DNA of 64,000 bases from Kushneria sinocarnis (GCF_003633775.1 NZ_RBIN01000005.1:1-64000), one strand, 5' to 3'. Positions 20,970 to 30,442 are shown, counted from the first letter of the stretch. Notes: generated by a model from the letters alone, not told the origin. Translations and numbers: made by a program.

Positions 20970-21109
20970 GAAGACCCTTGACCCTCTCGTCTTTGACACA
21001 GGAACTGCGGGTAGGCATTGACCGTGCGGCCATCGCTACGGCGCCGGCAAGGGGCCGGCGTCTGGTGATAACCGGATCGGCAAGTGTACACGCTGAATCC
21101 GGACGGTGC

Positions 21110-22840
21110 CTAATCAAGTGCTTTCAGCGAATCATCCAGCATCCGCTCGATCACCGCGGCCGATTGCGGCCGGGCAAACAGGAATCCCTGCATCCGCTGA
21201 ACCCCCAGCGCCAGCAGCGCCTGCTGCTGCGCTCGGGTTTCGACGCCTTCGGCAATCACATCCAGCCCCAGACCATCGGCCAGTGCCAGCATCGAACGAA
21301 TGATGGAGCGATCGCAGCCGTCTTCGGCGACACCCCGGGTAAAGGTACGGTCGATCTTGAGGGTATCGAAGGGCAGATGCTTGAGATAGGCCATCGAGGA
21401 GTAACCGGTACCGAAGTCATCCAGCGACAGGTGGGCCCCCAGCCTGCGAAGCTGGCTCAGGGTCTCGGCGGAGACCTGCGGATCATGCATCATGGCCGTT
21501 TCGGTCACTTCGAAACCGAAATGCAGCCGGGTGTCGTCACCCGGCATCGACTGCAGGATGGCCCGCACTTCATCCACCAGCCGGGGCTGGGCAATCTGGC
21601 GGGCGGAGAGATTGATCGAGACCTGCAGCGCCGGCCCGGCACTGCCCGTGATCCGCTGCCAGAGCGCCGCCTGCCGGCAGGCGTGCTCGATCACCCAGCG
21701 CCCCAGCGGCACGATCAGGCCGGTCTCCTCCGCCAGCGGGATAAAGGCGTCGGGCATGATCAGGCCGCGCTCCGGATGGTGCCAGCGCAGCAGGGCCTCG
21801 ACGCTCTCGATGCGTCCGGTGGCTGCCGAGACGATCGGCTGATAGTACAGCTGCAGCTCGTCGTGGTGGATGGCATGACGCAGCGCACTCTCCATGCCGA
21901 TCCGTTCGGCCACCTGCTCGCGCAGGGAGGGATCGAAACAGGCATACTGCCCACGGCCTGCCCGCTTGGCCCGGAACATCGCCATTTCGGCCGCCTGCAG
22001 CAGCGAGTCGGCGCTGTCCTGCGCCGTGGCAAGCGCAATGCCGATGCTGGCACTCGAATGCACCGAGTCATCGGGCAGCTCGATCGGCTGCTCCAGACGC
22101 GCCAGAATGCGGCGTGCCAGTGCCGTGACCGGCTCCTGCCAGCAGAGCCGGACCAGTACCACGAACTCATCGCTCGACAGCCGCGCCACGATGGCCGTGT
22201 CATCGACACATTCGCGCAATCGCCGCGAAACTTCGATCAGTACCCGGTCGGCCGTCACATGGCCATAGGTGGCATTGATGCGCTTGAAGTGATCGAGGTC
22301 GACCAGCAGTACCGCCGTGGCGCTGCTGCTGTCTGCCAGGGTCCGGGTGAGATGGTCGAACAGCGCGGTGCGATTGAGCGCACAGGTAAGCGTATCGTAA
22401 TGGGCCCGGCAGGAGAGCTCCCGCTCCATGCGCCGGCGCTCGGTCACGTCGCGGGAGAAGGTGTAGTACTCGCGCCGGCCGTCCATGTGCAGCTGCCAGA
22501 TGGACGACTCCACGATCATCCGGCTGCCATCGCTGCAGGTCACTTCCAGCTCGAAGATGGCGCCCTCTGCCTCGCGCGCACGCTCCACGAGCAACTGCTC
22601 GACTTCGGCCTGGCGCAACGCCGGCGATTCGCCCTCCGGCGTCAGCAGCAGAAAGCCCTGCTTGCCGAGCACTTCCTCGCGCTGCCAGCCGAACAGCCGC
22701 TCGGCGGCTCGGTTCCAGTCGAGAATGCACCAGTTGGCGTCCAGCGAGACAAAGGCATCACTGGCACTGTCAATGATACGACGCTCACGCAGCCGACTCT
22801 GCTCGAGCGCCTCCGAAAGCGCCCTGATCCTGTATGGCAT
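21110..22840 (-). CDS. PAS-GGDEF-EAL c-di-GMP signalling protein
   Basis: 576 aa. PAS domain about residues 20-135 (ILDWNRAAERLFGW), GGDEF domain 145-305 and EAL domain 315-565. The cyclase motif is SSDEF instead of GGDEF, so synthesis is probably lost. The phosphodiesterase side looks intact: EALLRW, NLS, DDFGTGYSS, KIDR and EGVE. It is therefore predicted to be a PAS-controlled c-di-GMP phosphodiesterase, with the GGDEF domain as a possible GTP sensor. No signal peptide or membrane segment is visible, so it is cytosolic. Confidence 0.9.
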   Translation of the reverse strand: MPYRIRALSEALEQSRLRERRIIDSASDAFVSLDANWCILDWNRAAERLFGWQREEVLGKQGFLLLTPEGESPALRQAEVEQLLVERAREAEGAIFELEVTCSDGSRMIVESSIWQLHMDGRREYYTFSRDVTERRRMERELSCRAHYDTLTCALNRTALFDHLTRTLADSSSATAVLLVDLDHFKRINATYGHVTADRVLIEVSRRLRECVDDTAIVARLSSDEFVVLVRLCWQEPVTALARRILARLEQPIELPDDSVHSSASIGIALATAQDSADSLLQAAEMAMFRAKRAGRGQYACFDPSLREQVAERIGMESALRHAIHHDELQLYYQPIVSAATGRIESVEALLRWHHPERGLIMPDAFIPLAEETGLIVPLGRWVIEHACRQAALWQRITGSAGPALQVSINLSARQIAQPRLVDEVRAILQSMPGDDTRLHFGFEVTETAMMHDPQVSAETLSQLRRLGAHLSLDDFGTGYSSMAYLKHLPFDTLKIDRTFTRGVAEDGCDRSIIRSMLALADGLGLDVIAEGVETRAQQQALLALGVQRMQGFLFARPQSAAVIERMLDDSLKALD

Positions 22841-22930
22841 GGCCTCTGCACCCGAGTAACCGGCTCGATGCGATACTTATCGGTTCGCTGCCGGTACTAC
22901 TTGAATCCCCTACCATCGCATACCACACGC

Positions 22931-22960
22931 AAACGGGCCACGATCGATCATCGTGGCCCG
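22931..22960 (-). terminator. Terminator at the end of the polyol operon
   Basis: An 11-bp stem (22934-22944 with 22950-22960) and 5-base loop followed by TTT on the minus strand, 29 bases after the SDR stop. It probably ends the leftward eltD1/permease/dthD transcript. Confidence 0.6.
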
Positions 22961-22988
22961 TGTCGCGGCAAGGGAAGCAAGCCGTCAC

Positions 22989-23738
22989 TCAGCTGATGGT
23001 GTAGCCGCCATCCACTACCAGATTCTCGCCGGACAGCATGGCGGCCGCCGGAGAGGCGAGATGGACCACGGCATTGGCGACATCCTCGGGTTCGGCGAAA
23101 CGGCGCAGCGGGATGCGCTCGCGGGCGCGATCACCCTCGGGACCGGACCAGGCCTGCTGGCCCAGCTCGGTCATCACGATGGTCGGCGACACCGCATTGA
23201 CACGCACGCCCCGTGGCGACCACTCCAGCGCCAGCGAACGGGTCAGCCCGATCACTCCGGCCTTGCTGGCGCAGTAGGCCAGGTGCTGATCCAGCGCCAC
23301 CAGCCCGGCCTGGGAGGCGATATTGACAATCGCCCCCTCACCGCGCTCGAGCATCTGCCGACCCACCACCTGGCTGGCCAGGAAGGTGCCCTTGAGATTG
23401 ACATCCAGGGTGCGATCCCAGTCCTGCTCGCTGAGCGACTCGGCCGCATCGAGGGCGATGACACCGGCATTGTTGACCAGCACATCGATCGGCCCCAGCC
23501 GGTCCGTGATTTCATCGCGGGCTCGCTCGAGCTCGTCACTGCGGGTGACATCGGCCACTACGCCGATCGCATCCTCGAACCCGGCGGCGGCTTCGTGCAC
23601 CCGGTCATCCCGGTCAAGCATCGCCAGGCGCGCGCCCTGGCGTGCCATGGCACTGCAGATGGCCAGTCCGATGCCGGCAGAAGCGCCGGTCACCAGCACC
23701 ACTTGCCCGTCAAGACGCCAGGGATCATGTTCTGCCAT
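22989..23738 (-). CDS. GolD/DthD-type short-chain dehydrogenase, probable D-threitol dehydrogenase
   Basis: 249 aa classical SDR. NAD-binding TGASAGIG near 18, NNAG near 89, catalytic Ser in NIASQAG and YxxxK in YCASK near 154. The blocks TELGQQAW...GP and SGENLVVDGGYTIS match the GolD/DthD group, which oxidises D-threitol to D-erythrulose or D-arabitol to D-xylulose. Its ATG overlaps the end of the polyol permease gene by 14 bases, so the two are translationally coupled. D-threitol is the best guess given the neighbours; D-arabitol or another polyol is possible. Confidence 0.75.
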   Translation of the reverse strand: MAEHDPWRLDGQVVLVTGASAGIGLAICSAMARQGARLAMLDRDDRVHEAAAGFEDAIGVVADVTRSDELERARDEITDRLGPIDVLVNNAGVIALDAAESLSEQDWDRTLDVNLKGTFLASQVVGRQMLERGEGAIVNIASQAGLVALDQHLAYCASKAGVIGLTRSLALEWSPRGVRVNAVSPTIVMTELGQQAWSGPEGDRARERIPLRRFAEPEDVANAVVHLASPAAAMLSGENLVVDGGYTIS

Positions 23739-25080
23739 GTGCTGTCTCCCCGGAATGGCCGGACTCCGCTTCAGCGATGGCCGCCTCGTCGCTCTGATCC
23801 ACCTTCAGCCAGTGCAGCATCACGAAAGCGCTGGCATAGAGGGCCACGAAGGTCCAGACCACGCCAACATTGCCCAGCAGGGGCTGCACCACGGCCACCA
23901 CGGCCGTCCCCAGGAAGATGGCGCCGCCGGCAGCGGTGGTATACATCGCCATTGCCGCACCCTTGTGCTCGGGAACCAGCGCCGGCATGATCGCCCCCAT
24001 CGGCACGAACCCGGCCAGCATGATGCCGAACACGGTGCCCGCCACCAGCGACACGAAGTAGCCCCAGTCGGAACCTGCCGGCACCATGTGCGGCACATAC
24101 CACCAGGCGAGCAGCCCGACCGCCGAGCCGACCACGCCGAACCAGCGCACGGTGCGCGTCCAGCCCCACCGATCGCCCAGGGCACCGAAGGCGGCATTGA
24201 ACAGGATGTTGCCGGCATAGACCACGGTGGTCATCAGCAGCCAGCGCGACTGCCCCCAGCCCAGGTCATCGGCAATGATGGCCGGCAGGATCACGAACAT
24301 GCCGAACTCGGGCGCGGTGTTGATCAGGCGCACCAGAAAGCCCATGGCCACCCGCGGTTCCCGGAAGGTCAACCGCAGCCCGCTGGTGACCACCTCGGAA
24401 GCGGACTCGCCCGGCGGCGCCAGCCGCTGCCTGCCGGTCGGTTCACGCACGCCGAACCAGGCCAGCAGAAAGCCCAGCGTGACCAGTGCGGTCGAGGCCC
24501 ACATGCTGCCGACTTCGCCGGTACTGCCGCCACCGAAGAACGGAATCGACACCACCGCGAACAGCGAGCCGAGTGTGGGCAGTCCGCCGGTGAACATGAC
24601 GTAGAACCAGCCGACCGCCGCGCCGTTGCGACTGCGGGGCGACACGGAATTGATCCAGACCAGAAAGGCAAAGGCAAACAGCGGGAAGCCGAAGCCGCGC
24701 ATGAAGTAGGTGGCAAAGACCAGTACCACCGAATCGATGCTCAGCGACCAGAGAAAGGCCACCTCGAACACCACCCAGATCAGAAAGCCCAGCAGCATCA
24801 CGCGCCTGGGGCCGAACAGGTCCGCCAGGGCGCCGGAGAGATAGGAAGCAATCAGCACCGCCAGGCTGTACATGGCGATGATGGTCGGCACCAGCGGCGC
24901 GCCGGCCTCGCCCAGCGCCTGGGTCATGTGCGGCGCGATGAAATTGGACTCGACACCATTGCCGGTCATGAAGATCAGCACGCCGAGAAAGCCCCAGCGC
25001 AGGCTGTGGGGAATGCCGATCCGGTCCAGCCAGGTCTCTCCCGGCTCACCTGCGACCGACTTGGTCGTTGTAGCGTTCAT
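23725..25080 (-). CDS. MFS transporter, polyol permease family (RbtT/DalT-like)
   Basis: 451 aa with twelve predicted membrane helices. The N-terminal RIGIPHSLRWGFLGVLIFMTGNGVES resembles the start of the ribitol and D-arabitol permeases of Klebsiella, and LFGPRRVMLLGF is the MFS loop 2-3 motif. It is expected to import a polyol by proton symport. The ATG at 25080 is preferred (AAGGATGGA upstream); one four codons earlier (25092) is possible. It lies between eltD1 and the SDR, giving a transporter-dehydrogenase pair. Confidence 0.8.
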   Translation of the reverse strand: MNATTTKSVAGEPGETWLDRIGIPHSLRWGFLGVLIFMTGNGVESNFIAPHMTQALGEAGAPLVPTIIAMYSLAVLIASYLSGALADLFGPRRVMLLGFLIWVVFEVAFLWSLSIDSVVLVFATYFMRGFGFPLFAFAFLVWINSVSPRSRNGAAVGWFYVMFTGGLPTLGSLFAVVSIPFFGGGSTGEVGSMWASTALVTLGFLLAWFGVREPTGRQRLAPPGESASEVVTSGLRLTFREPRVAMGFLVRLINTAPEFGMFVILPAIIADDLGWGQSRWLLMTTVVYAGNILFNAAFGALGDRWGWTRTVRWFGVVGSAVGLLAWWYVPHMVPAGSDWGYFVSLVAGTVFGIMLAGFVPMGAIMPALVPEHKGAAMAMYTTAAGGAIFLGTAVVAVVQPLLGNVGVVWTFVALYASAFVMLHWLKVDQSDEAAIAEAESGHSGETAHGRT

Positions 25081-25122
25081 GCTGCGTTCCATCCTTGTGC
25101 GCTACGAGCATAAAAGGCGCAA

Positions 25123-25164
25123 TACCGCCGTGACAGCTGCTCCGGGGCAGCTGTCACGGCGGTA
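25123..25164 (-). repeat. Long perfect hairpin between eltD1 and the polyol permease gene
   Basis: An 18-bp perfect inverted repeat (25123-25140 with 25147-25164) with a 6-base loop, starting 27 bases after the eltD1 stop. The minus-strand sequence beyond it has TTTT only 10 bases later, so it may be a partial terminator or an mRNA-processing stem that lowers permease expression relative to the dehydrogenase. Confidence 0.65.
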
Positions 25165-25190
25165 GCTCTGGCGCCTGTCGGAGTCGTGCT

Positions 25191-26306
25191 TCAGGGAATC
25201 AGCACGACCTTCATCGAATTGGCGCCACTCTCCATCAGCTCGAAGCCTTCCTGGAACTGCGACAGCGGCAGCTTGTGGGTCACCACGCCCTCGGTCGGGA
25301 AGCTACCGTCACTGATGCCGTCGATCACCAGCGGATAGCAGTACGGCCCCAGGTGGGAGCCCAGCAGGTCGAGCTCCTTGCGATCGGAGATGATGCTCCA
25401 GTCGACCGAGACCTCGTCACCGAAGACGCCGAATTCAACGAAGCGCCCCAGCTTGCGGATCATCGAGAGCCCCTGTTCGACGGAAGCCGGATGGCCGGTC
25501 GCCTCGATATAGATGTCGCAGCCATAGCCGCCGGTCATCTCCTTGACGGTGGCCACCACGTCATCCTTCTTCGGATTGAGCACCACGTCGGCACCGAACT
25601 GCTTCGCCATCTCGAGCCGGCCATCGAACAGGTCCAGTACCACCAGCTTCTCGGCACCGGCCTTTTTCGCCGCGCCGACCATGCCGAGCCCCAGCGGACC
25701 GGCTCCGGACAGCACCACCACGTCGCCGAGCTCGATCTGTGCGCGCTGCACGGCGTGCAGGGCACAGGCGTAGGGCTCGATCAGGATCGCCTTTTCCAGC
25801 GGCAGCTCCTCGGGCACGTGATAGTTGATCGCCTCCTTCGTGAACTTCATGTACTCGGCCATGCCGCCGTTGACATTGTTCTGGAAGCCGTAGAGATCGT
25901 GCCTTTCACACATCCAGTACTGGCCGCGATTACAGAAGCGGCAGTTCCAGCACGGCACGATCTGCTCGGAGATCACCCGATCGCCGACGCTGAAGCCTTC
26001 GACCTGCGCCCCCACCTTGACGATGCGCGCCAGGAATTCGTGTCCGGGGATCATCGGCGCCTTGATATAGGGCGGCTGGAACTCATCGCCCCAGAAGCTC
26101 GGTGCGCCGTGGAAGGACTTGATATCACTGGCACAGATGCCGCATCCCTCGACCCGCACCAGAATCTCGTGGTCATTTTCCAGTTCGGGTACCGGCACCT
26201 GCTCATAGCGATAATCGCCGGGACCATAGGCCACCACGGCCTGCATGGTCGCGGGGATCTCTTCACTGGAAGTCCGGCCTTGCTGACTGGTTGTCGTCTC
26301 ACTCAT
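25191..26306 (-). CDS. eltD: Erythritol/L-threitol dehydrogenase (zinc MDR family), copy 1
   Basis: 371 aa. Catalytic zinc ligands Cys58 (GICASD) and His89-Glu90 (PGHE), structural zinc Cys119, 122, 125 and 133 (CWNCRFCNRGQYWMC), and the Rossmann GAGPLGLG near 210. The blocks FWGDE, GDRVISEQIVPCW, HDLYGFQ and VDWSIISDRKELD...GSHLGPYC follow EltD of Mycobacterium smegmatis, which oxidises erythritol and L-threitol to erythrulose. AGGAGA precedes the ATG at 26306. It is very similar to the copy at 31168-32283. Confidence 0.85.
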   Translation of the reverse strand: MSETTTSQQGRTSSEEIPATMQAVVAYGPGDYRYEQVPVPELENDHEILVRVEGCGICASDIKSFHGAPSFWGDEFQPPYIKAPMIPGHEFLARIVKVGAQVEGFSVGDRVISEQIVPCWNCRFCNRGQYWMCERHDLYGFQNNVNGGMAEYMKFTKEAINYHVPEELPLEKAILIEPYACALHAVQRAQIELGDVVVLSGAGPLGLGMVGAAKKAGAEKLVVLDLFDGRLEMAKQFGADVVLNPKKDDVVATVKEMTGGYGCDIYIEATGHPASVEQGLSMIRKLGRFVEFGVFGDEVSVDWSIISDRKELDLLGSHLGPYCYPLVIDGISDGSFPTEGVVTHKLPLSQFQEGFELMESGANSMKVVLIP

Positions 26307-26636
26307 GGCTGCTCTCCTGCTGCCAATCATCTGAACAGTTTTCGATCATATGTACCGAAAGACAATGCAGGATCGGGTTTACAACCATCAAGCAAAGGGC
26401 CTTATACTTTAGATTGATCCCCGGCACTGACCGCCGGAAACAGGCCCTGACCGGGCATGTGGCGCAGCAGCCGGGTAACGGTACGCTGCAAAAGCGTTAC
26501 ACAATAGTTATCTATGTGCACAAATGTTCATTTAGTGGATGCACAATCCCGCTTTCACCGGGAGTGCCATTCGCAATGGTCACGAGGCCGTGATGCCGGA
26601 CAAACACCGGCACCGCCTGCCCCGGCCCCGCAATCG
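26307..26636. other. Intergenic region upstream of eltD1
   Basis: About 390 bases lie between eltD1 and the binding-protein gene, the last 58 taken by the binding-protein terminator. The stretch is AT-richer than its neighbours near 26335-26420 and 26500-26555 and probably carries an eltD1 promoter. It contains ACAAATGTTCATTTAG (about 26520-26535), whose arms resemble the TCATTTG/CAAATGA operator of the locus but in the opposite order and without the 13-base spacing. No gene was recognised. Confidence 0.45.
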
Positions 26637-26668
26637 AAAAGGGCGGCGGCCCCGCAGGACCGCCGCCC
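26637..26668 (-). terminator. Terminator after the ABC substrate-binding protein gene
   Basis: A 9-bp all-GC stem (26641-26649 with 26660-26668) followed by four T on the minus strand, 27 bases after the stop. It separates the ABC operon from eltD1, although readthrough is possible. Confidence 0.8.
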
Positions 26669-26694
26669 GTAGCACTGACGTCAGACAGACGGGA

Positions 26695-27657
26695 TTACTG
26701 TTCGAGCACGAACGGCGAGGTGTACTGATCAACGTTGTCCGAGGTGATCAGCATGCAGTCGAAGAGCTGCTTCTCGTTGTCGAGCCCGGTCTCGCCGGTA
26801 CGGATGTACTGATCGGCCAGCCGTACCGCCCGCTCGGAGAAGATGGCCACCGGCTGCAGCACGGTATAGGCCAGCGCGCCGGATCTGACCGCATCAACGG
26901 CGTCCGGTGAGCCATCGAAACCGCCGACCACCACGTCATCCAGCCTGCCGGCTTCCTTGAGCGCGGCAATCGCGCCCAGCGCCATCTCGTCGTTGCCGCT
27001 GATGACGCCCTGGATATCGGGGTTGGCCTGCAGCATGCTCTGCATCTTGTTGTAGCCCTGGGTGCGATCCCAGTTGGCGACATCGGAGGCGACCCGCTGG
27101 ATATCCGGATACTGGCTCAGCACGGTCTCGTAGCCGTTGGAGCGGGTGGCGGCGTTGTTGTCCGAAGGCGCCCCCTTGATCTCGACGTACCGTGCCCCGT
27201 CACCCAGCATCTGCACCCACTGCTGGGCCCCCAGCGCTGCCCCCTGGGCATTGTTGGAGACCAGCTGAGCCTGAGCCAGCCCCTGCTGGTTGATCTCGGC
27301 GTTGACCAGAAAGACCGGAATGCCGGCATTGACGGCCTTGCGCACGGCGCCGACCGAACCATCGGCATTGGCCGGATCGAGAATGATCGCTTTCGCCTGA
27401 TTGGTAATGGCGGTGTCGATCTGGCGGCTCTCGGTGTTGGTATCTCCCTTGTGCGCACTGACGTTGGCCGTATAGCCCAGCTCCTCGGCCGTACTCCTGG
27501 CGATCTGACCCTCGGTATACCAGTAGGGATTGGAAGGATCATTGACGATGATCGAGATCAGTCCCTTGTTCTGCTCCTGTGCCATCGCACTGCCGCCGAA
27601 GAGTACGGCGCCCACAGCCAGCAGCGCGATCAGCAGATGCCTCGTTTTTCCGAGCAT
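26695..27657 (-). CDS. Sugar/polyol ABC transporter substrate-binding protein
   Basis: 320 aa periplasmic binding protein of the ribose/LacI-like type 1 fold (RbsB family). A signal peptide occupies about residues 1-26 (cleavage near AMAQ). Blocks INDPSNPYWYTEGQ, ILDPANADGSV, VISGNDEMALGAIAALKEAG and VVGGFDGSPDAVDAV are the family landmarks for ligand contact. AGGGGA at 8 bases supports the ATG at 27657. By context it should bind a tetritol (erythritol or threitol). Confidence 0.88.
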   Translation of the reverse strand: MLGKTRHLLIALLAVGAVLFGGSAMAQEQNKGLISIIVNDPSNPYWYTEGQIARSTAEELGYTANVSAHKGDTNTESRQIDTAITNQAKAIILDPANADGSVGAVRKAVNAGIPVFLVNAEINQQGLAQAQLVSNNAQGAALGAQQWVQMLGDGARYVEIKGAPSDNNAATRSNGYETVLSQYPDIQRVASDVANWDRTQGYNKMQSMLQANPDIQGVISGNDEMALGAIAALKEAGRLDDVVVGGFDGSPDAVDAVRSGALAYTVLQPVAIFSERAVRLADQYIRTGETGLDNEKQLFDCMLITSDNVDQYTSPFVLEQ

Positions 27658-27685
27658 GGCGGGTTCCCCTGTTTTCATGATTGGG

Positions 27686-27707
27686 GGGCCGGCGAACGGG
27701 CCGGCCC
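27686..27707 (-). repeat. Intercistronic hairpin between permease and binding-protein genes
   Basis: An 8-bp GC stem (27686-27693 with 27700-27707) with a 6-base loop. Such stems often stabilise the binding-protein part of ABC operon mRNAs; this role is inferred. Confidence 0.4.
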
Positions 27708-27733
27708 GATCTTTCCGCATCGGATGGCCGGCC

Positions 27734-28840
27734 TCAGCCGCCGGTCGTGCCCGATTGCGGAGAAGCACTGCCACTGCCGGAAGCGGGTTTGGCGCTCTTC
27801 TTCCGGCCGCGGTACTGGATGCTGTTGAGCAGGACGGCGAGGACGATCACCGCGCCCATGAAGACGGTCTGCCAGTAGGACGACACCCCGATGATGACCA
27901 GCCCGTCGGAGAGAAAGCCAATCACGAATGCGCCCAGCAGCGTGCCACGCACGTTGCCGCGGCCACCGGTCAGCGCCGCGCCGCCGATGACCACGCCAGC
28001 AATCGCGGTCAGCTCATAGGTATTGCCTGCCGTCGGCCCGGCCGAGGTCAGCTGCGAGGAGAGCACCAGCCCGGCAATCGCGGCGCAGACCCCCGACAGC
28101 ACATAGACCAGCACCTGCACCCGCTTGACCGGCACGCCGGAAAGCTCGGCGGCCCGCGAGTTGCCCCCGGTGGAGTAGATCCAGCGGCCGAAGGGAGTGC
28201 GGTTGAGCACGAAGATCAGCACGATCGCCACCGCGGCGAAGATCAGCACGCCCACGGGAATACCGAACAGCCGATTGAAACCGAGCCAGTCGAACCCGGT
28301 ATTGCCCAGCTCCGGGCTGCCGCCCAGGTTGTTGTAGGTCAGGCCGTTGGTCATCAGCAGCGCCGCCCCGCGGGCGACATAGAGCATGCCGAGGGTGGCC
28401 ACGAAGGCCGGCACCCTGAACCAGGCAATGAGGATGCCGTTGATCGCCCCGACGAAGGCGCCCAGCGCACAGGTCAGGATGACCACCGCCCAGACCGGGA
28501 AGTAGAGGGTCACGCCGGCGGACTCGAGCGTCACGCCCTGCATCAGGAACCCCGCCACCATGCCGGACAGGCCCAGGGTCGAGCCGACCGACAGATCGAT
28601 GCCGCCGGTCAGGATGACCAGCAGCATGCCGAGCGACAGGAGCCCGAAGATCGCCACGTGGGACGACATGGTCAGCATGTTGTTGGTGGTGAAATAGACC
28701 GGCGACAGGATCGAGAAGATGATGATGATCGCGATCAGGGCAAAGAAGGCGCGCCCCTCGAGCAGCATGCGGCCCAGATCGAAGCTGCCGCGCCCCTTGC
28801 GCGACTGTTCGCCGGAAGCGGTCTGACTGATGTCGGACAT
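27734..28840 (-). CDS. Sugar/polyol ABC transporter permease (RbsC family)
   Basis: 368 aa with eight to ten membrane helices. LVILTGGIDLSVGSTLGLSGM near 78 and the later GGAALTGGRGNVRGTLLGAF are hallmarks of BPD_transp_2 permeases for ribose-type sugars. Both termini are polar and cytoplasmic. GGGGA precedes the start. It lies between the ATPase and binding-protein genes in one leftward operon. Confidence 0.9.
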   Translation of the reverse strand: MSDISQTASGEQSRKGRGSFDLGRMLLEGRAFFALIAIIIIFSILSPVYFTTNNMLTMSSHVAIFGLLSLGMLLVILTGGIDLSVGSTLGLSGMVAGFLMQGVTLESAGVTLYFPVWAVVILTCALGAFVGAINGILIAWFRVPAFVATLGMLYVARGAALLMTNGLTYNNLGGSPELGNTGFDWLGFNRLFGIPVGVLIFAAVAIVLIFVLNRTPFGRWIYSTGGNSRAAELSGVPVKRVQVLVYVLSGVCAAIAGLVLSSQLTSAGPTAGNTYELTAIAGVVIGGAALTGGRGNVRGTLLGAFVIGFLSDGLVIIGVSSYWQTVFMGAVIVLAVLLNSIQYRGRKKSAKPASGSGSASPQSGTTGG

Positions 28841-28867
28841 GGTGGGATTCCCCGCTGTACAGTTGGC

Positions 28868-30442
28868 TCAGGCAACCACGGCTTCGCCGGAGGCCGCCAT
28901 GATTTCTTCTCGGGTGACGTCGGCCCCGAACTCCGCCGCAATGCGGCCGCGGCTCATCACCACGACCCGGTGGGCCACGCTCAGGCACTCACCGAGTTCG
29001 GAAGTCGAAAACACCACCGCCAGTCCTTTCGAGGCCCCTTCTGCGAGCAGCCGGAAGACCTCGGCCTTGGCGCCGATATCGATGCCGCGGCTGGGTTCAT
29101 CGAGCAGCACCACCTGCGGGTGGGTTGCCAGCATCTTGCCGATCACCACCTTCTGCTGGTTGCCACCGGAGAGCGAGCCGATCGACGCTTCCGGGCCATC
29201 GGTCTTGATGTGCACATTGCCGATCGATTCACGAATGACGCCCTGCTCGCGCCGGCTTGAGGTCATCAGCCAGCGGGTAAAGGCGCCAATGCTGGCCAGC
29301 GACAGGTTCTGGCCTACCGACATGGTCTGCACCAGGCCGTCACGCTGACGATCCTCCGGCACCAGCACCAGCCCGCGGGCAATCCGCTCGGCAATGCTCA
29401 GCTGCGAGACATCCACCCCTTCCAGCACGACCCGGCCCCCGCTCATCGGCACGCGACCGGCGGCACACTCGAGCAGCTCGGTGCGCCCGGCACCCATCAG
29501 GCCGTAGATGCAGACGATCTCGCCGGCGCGCACCTGCAGCGACAGGTGATCCACCACCGAGCGCTCGGGTACTGCCACATCCGCAATCGAGATGTCCTCC
29601 AGCGACAGCGCCACCTCGCCCATCCGATGGCCGGTGGGTGGCGAGCCGAGATCGAAGTTCTCGCCCACCATGTTGCGCACGATCCACTCGAGATCGATTT
29701 CGTCGCGCCGACCGTGCGCCGTCATCGTTCCGTCCCGCAGCACCACCGCATGGTCGGTGATCGTGAGCGCCTCCTCGAGGTGGTGGGAGATGTAGACGAT
29801 CGACACACCCCGGGCCTTCAGGTCGCGGATGACCCGGAACAGCACCTCGACCTCCGAGGCCGAGAGCGCCGAGGTCGGCTCATCCATGATCAGGATGCGC
29901 GAGTTGACCGACAGGGCACGCGCGATCTCGACGATCTGCTGCTGCCCCAGCCGCAGGTCCTCGACCGGGGTCAGCGGATCGATCGGCTCATCGAGTTCCG
30001 CCATCAGCGCCTTCGTCTGTCGTGCCTCCTCGGCGTAATTCACGCCGCCGGGGCCGCCCAGTTCGCGCCCCATGAAGATGTTGTCGCGCACGCTCAGATT
30101 GGGCGCGAGGCTCAGCTCCTGGTGAATGATCGAGATGCCATGACGCTGGGCATCGACGGTCGAGGCAAAGCTCACCGGCCGGCCGTCGAGGATGATCTCC
30201 CCCGAGGAGGGCTGGATCACCCCCGACAGGATCTTCATCAGTGTCGACTTGCCGGCACCGTTCTCGCCGAACAGCGTGGTCACCCGCCCGCGATGGATAT
30301 CGAAATTGACCGACTTCAGGGCATGGACGCTGCCGAAGGACTTGGCCACATGACGCGCCGACAGCACGACCTCGTCGGGGGCGTCATCGGCGGCCGGCCG
30401 ATTCAGGGGTTGCTCGTTCATCGTCGACTCCGTGCGACTCAT
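28868..30442 (-). CDS. Sugar/polyol ABC transporter ATP-binding protein (RbsA/MglA type)
   Basis: 524 aa with two fused nucleotide-binding domains. The first has Walker A GENGAGKST near 58, signature LRLGQQQ and Walker B ILIMDEPTS; the second has a degenerate P-loop GLMGAGRTE near 317 with signature SLSGGNQQK, as usual in this family. The start overlaps the DUF2291 stop in ATGA, so the two are translationally coupled; an alternative ATG 7 codons later also has GGAG upstream. Confidence 0.92.
   Translation of the reverse strand: MSRTESTMNEQPLNRPAADDAPDEVVLSARHVAKSFGSVHALKSVNFDIHRGRVTTLFGENGAGKSTLMKILSGVIQPSSGEIILDGRPVSFASTVDAQRHGISIIHQELSLAPNLSVRDNIFMGRELGGPGGVNYAEEARQTKALMAELDEPIDPLTPVEDLRLGQQQIVEIARALSVNSRILIMDEPTSALSASEVEVLFRVIRDLKARGVSIVYISHHLEEALTITDHAVVLRDGTMTAHGRRDEIDLEWIVRNMVGENFDLGSPPTGHRMGEVALSLEDISIADVAVPERSVVDHLSLQVRAGEIVCIYGLMGAGRTELLECAAGRVPMSGGRVVLEGVDVSQLSIAERIARGLVLVPEDRQRDGLVQTMSVGQNLSLASIGAFTRWLMTSSRREQGVIRESIGNVHIKTDGPEASIGSLSGGNQQKVVIGKMLATHPQVVLLDEPSRGIDIGAKAEVFRLLAEGASKGLAVVFSTSELGECLSVAHRVVVMSRGRIAAEFGADVTREEIMAASGEAVVA

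Noticed and set aside
20970..21109. SAM riboswitch before metK
   Set aside because: No SAM-I, SAM-II or SAM-IV-like core was recognised, only a GC-rich stem without a T-run.
26520..26535. Third full copy of the tetritol operator upstream of eltD1
   Set aside because: The arms occur in reversed order and without the 13-base spacing; at best it is a degenerate site.
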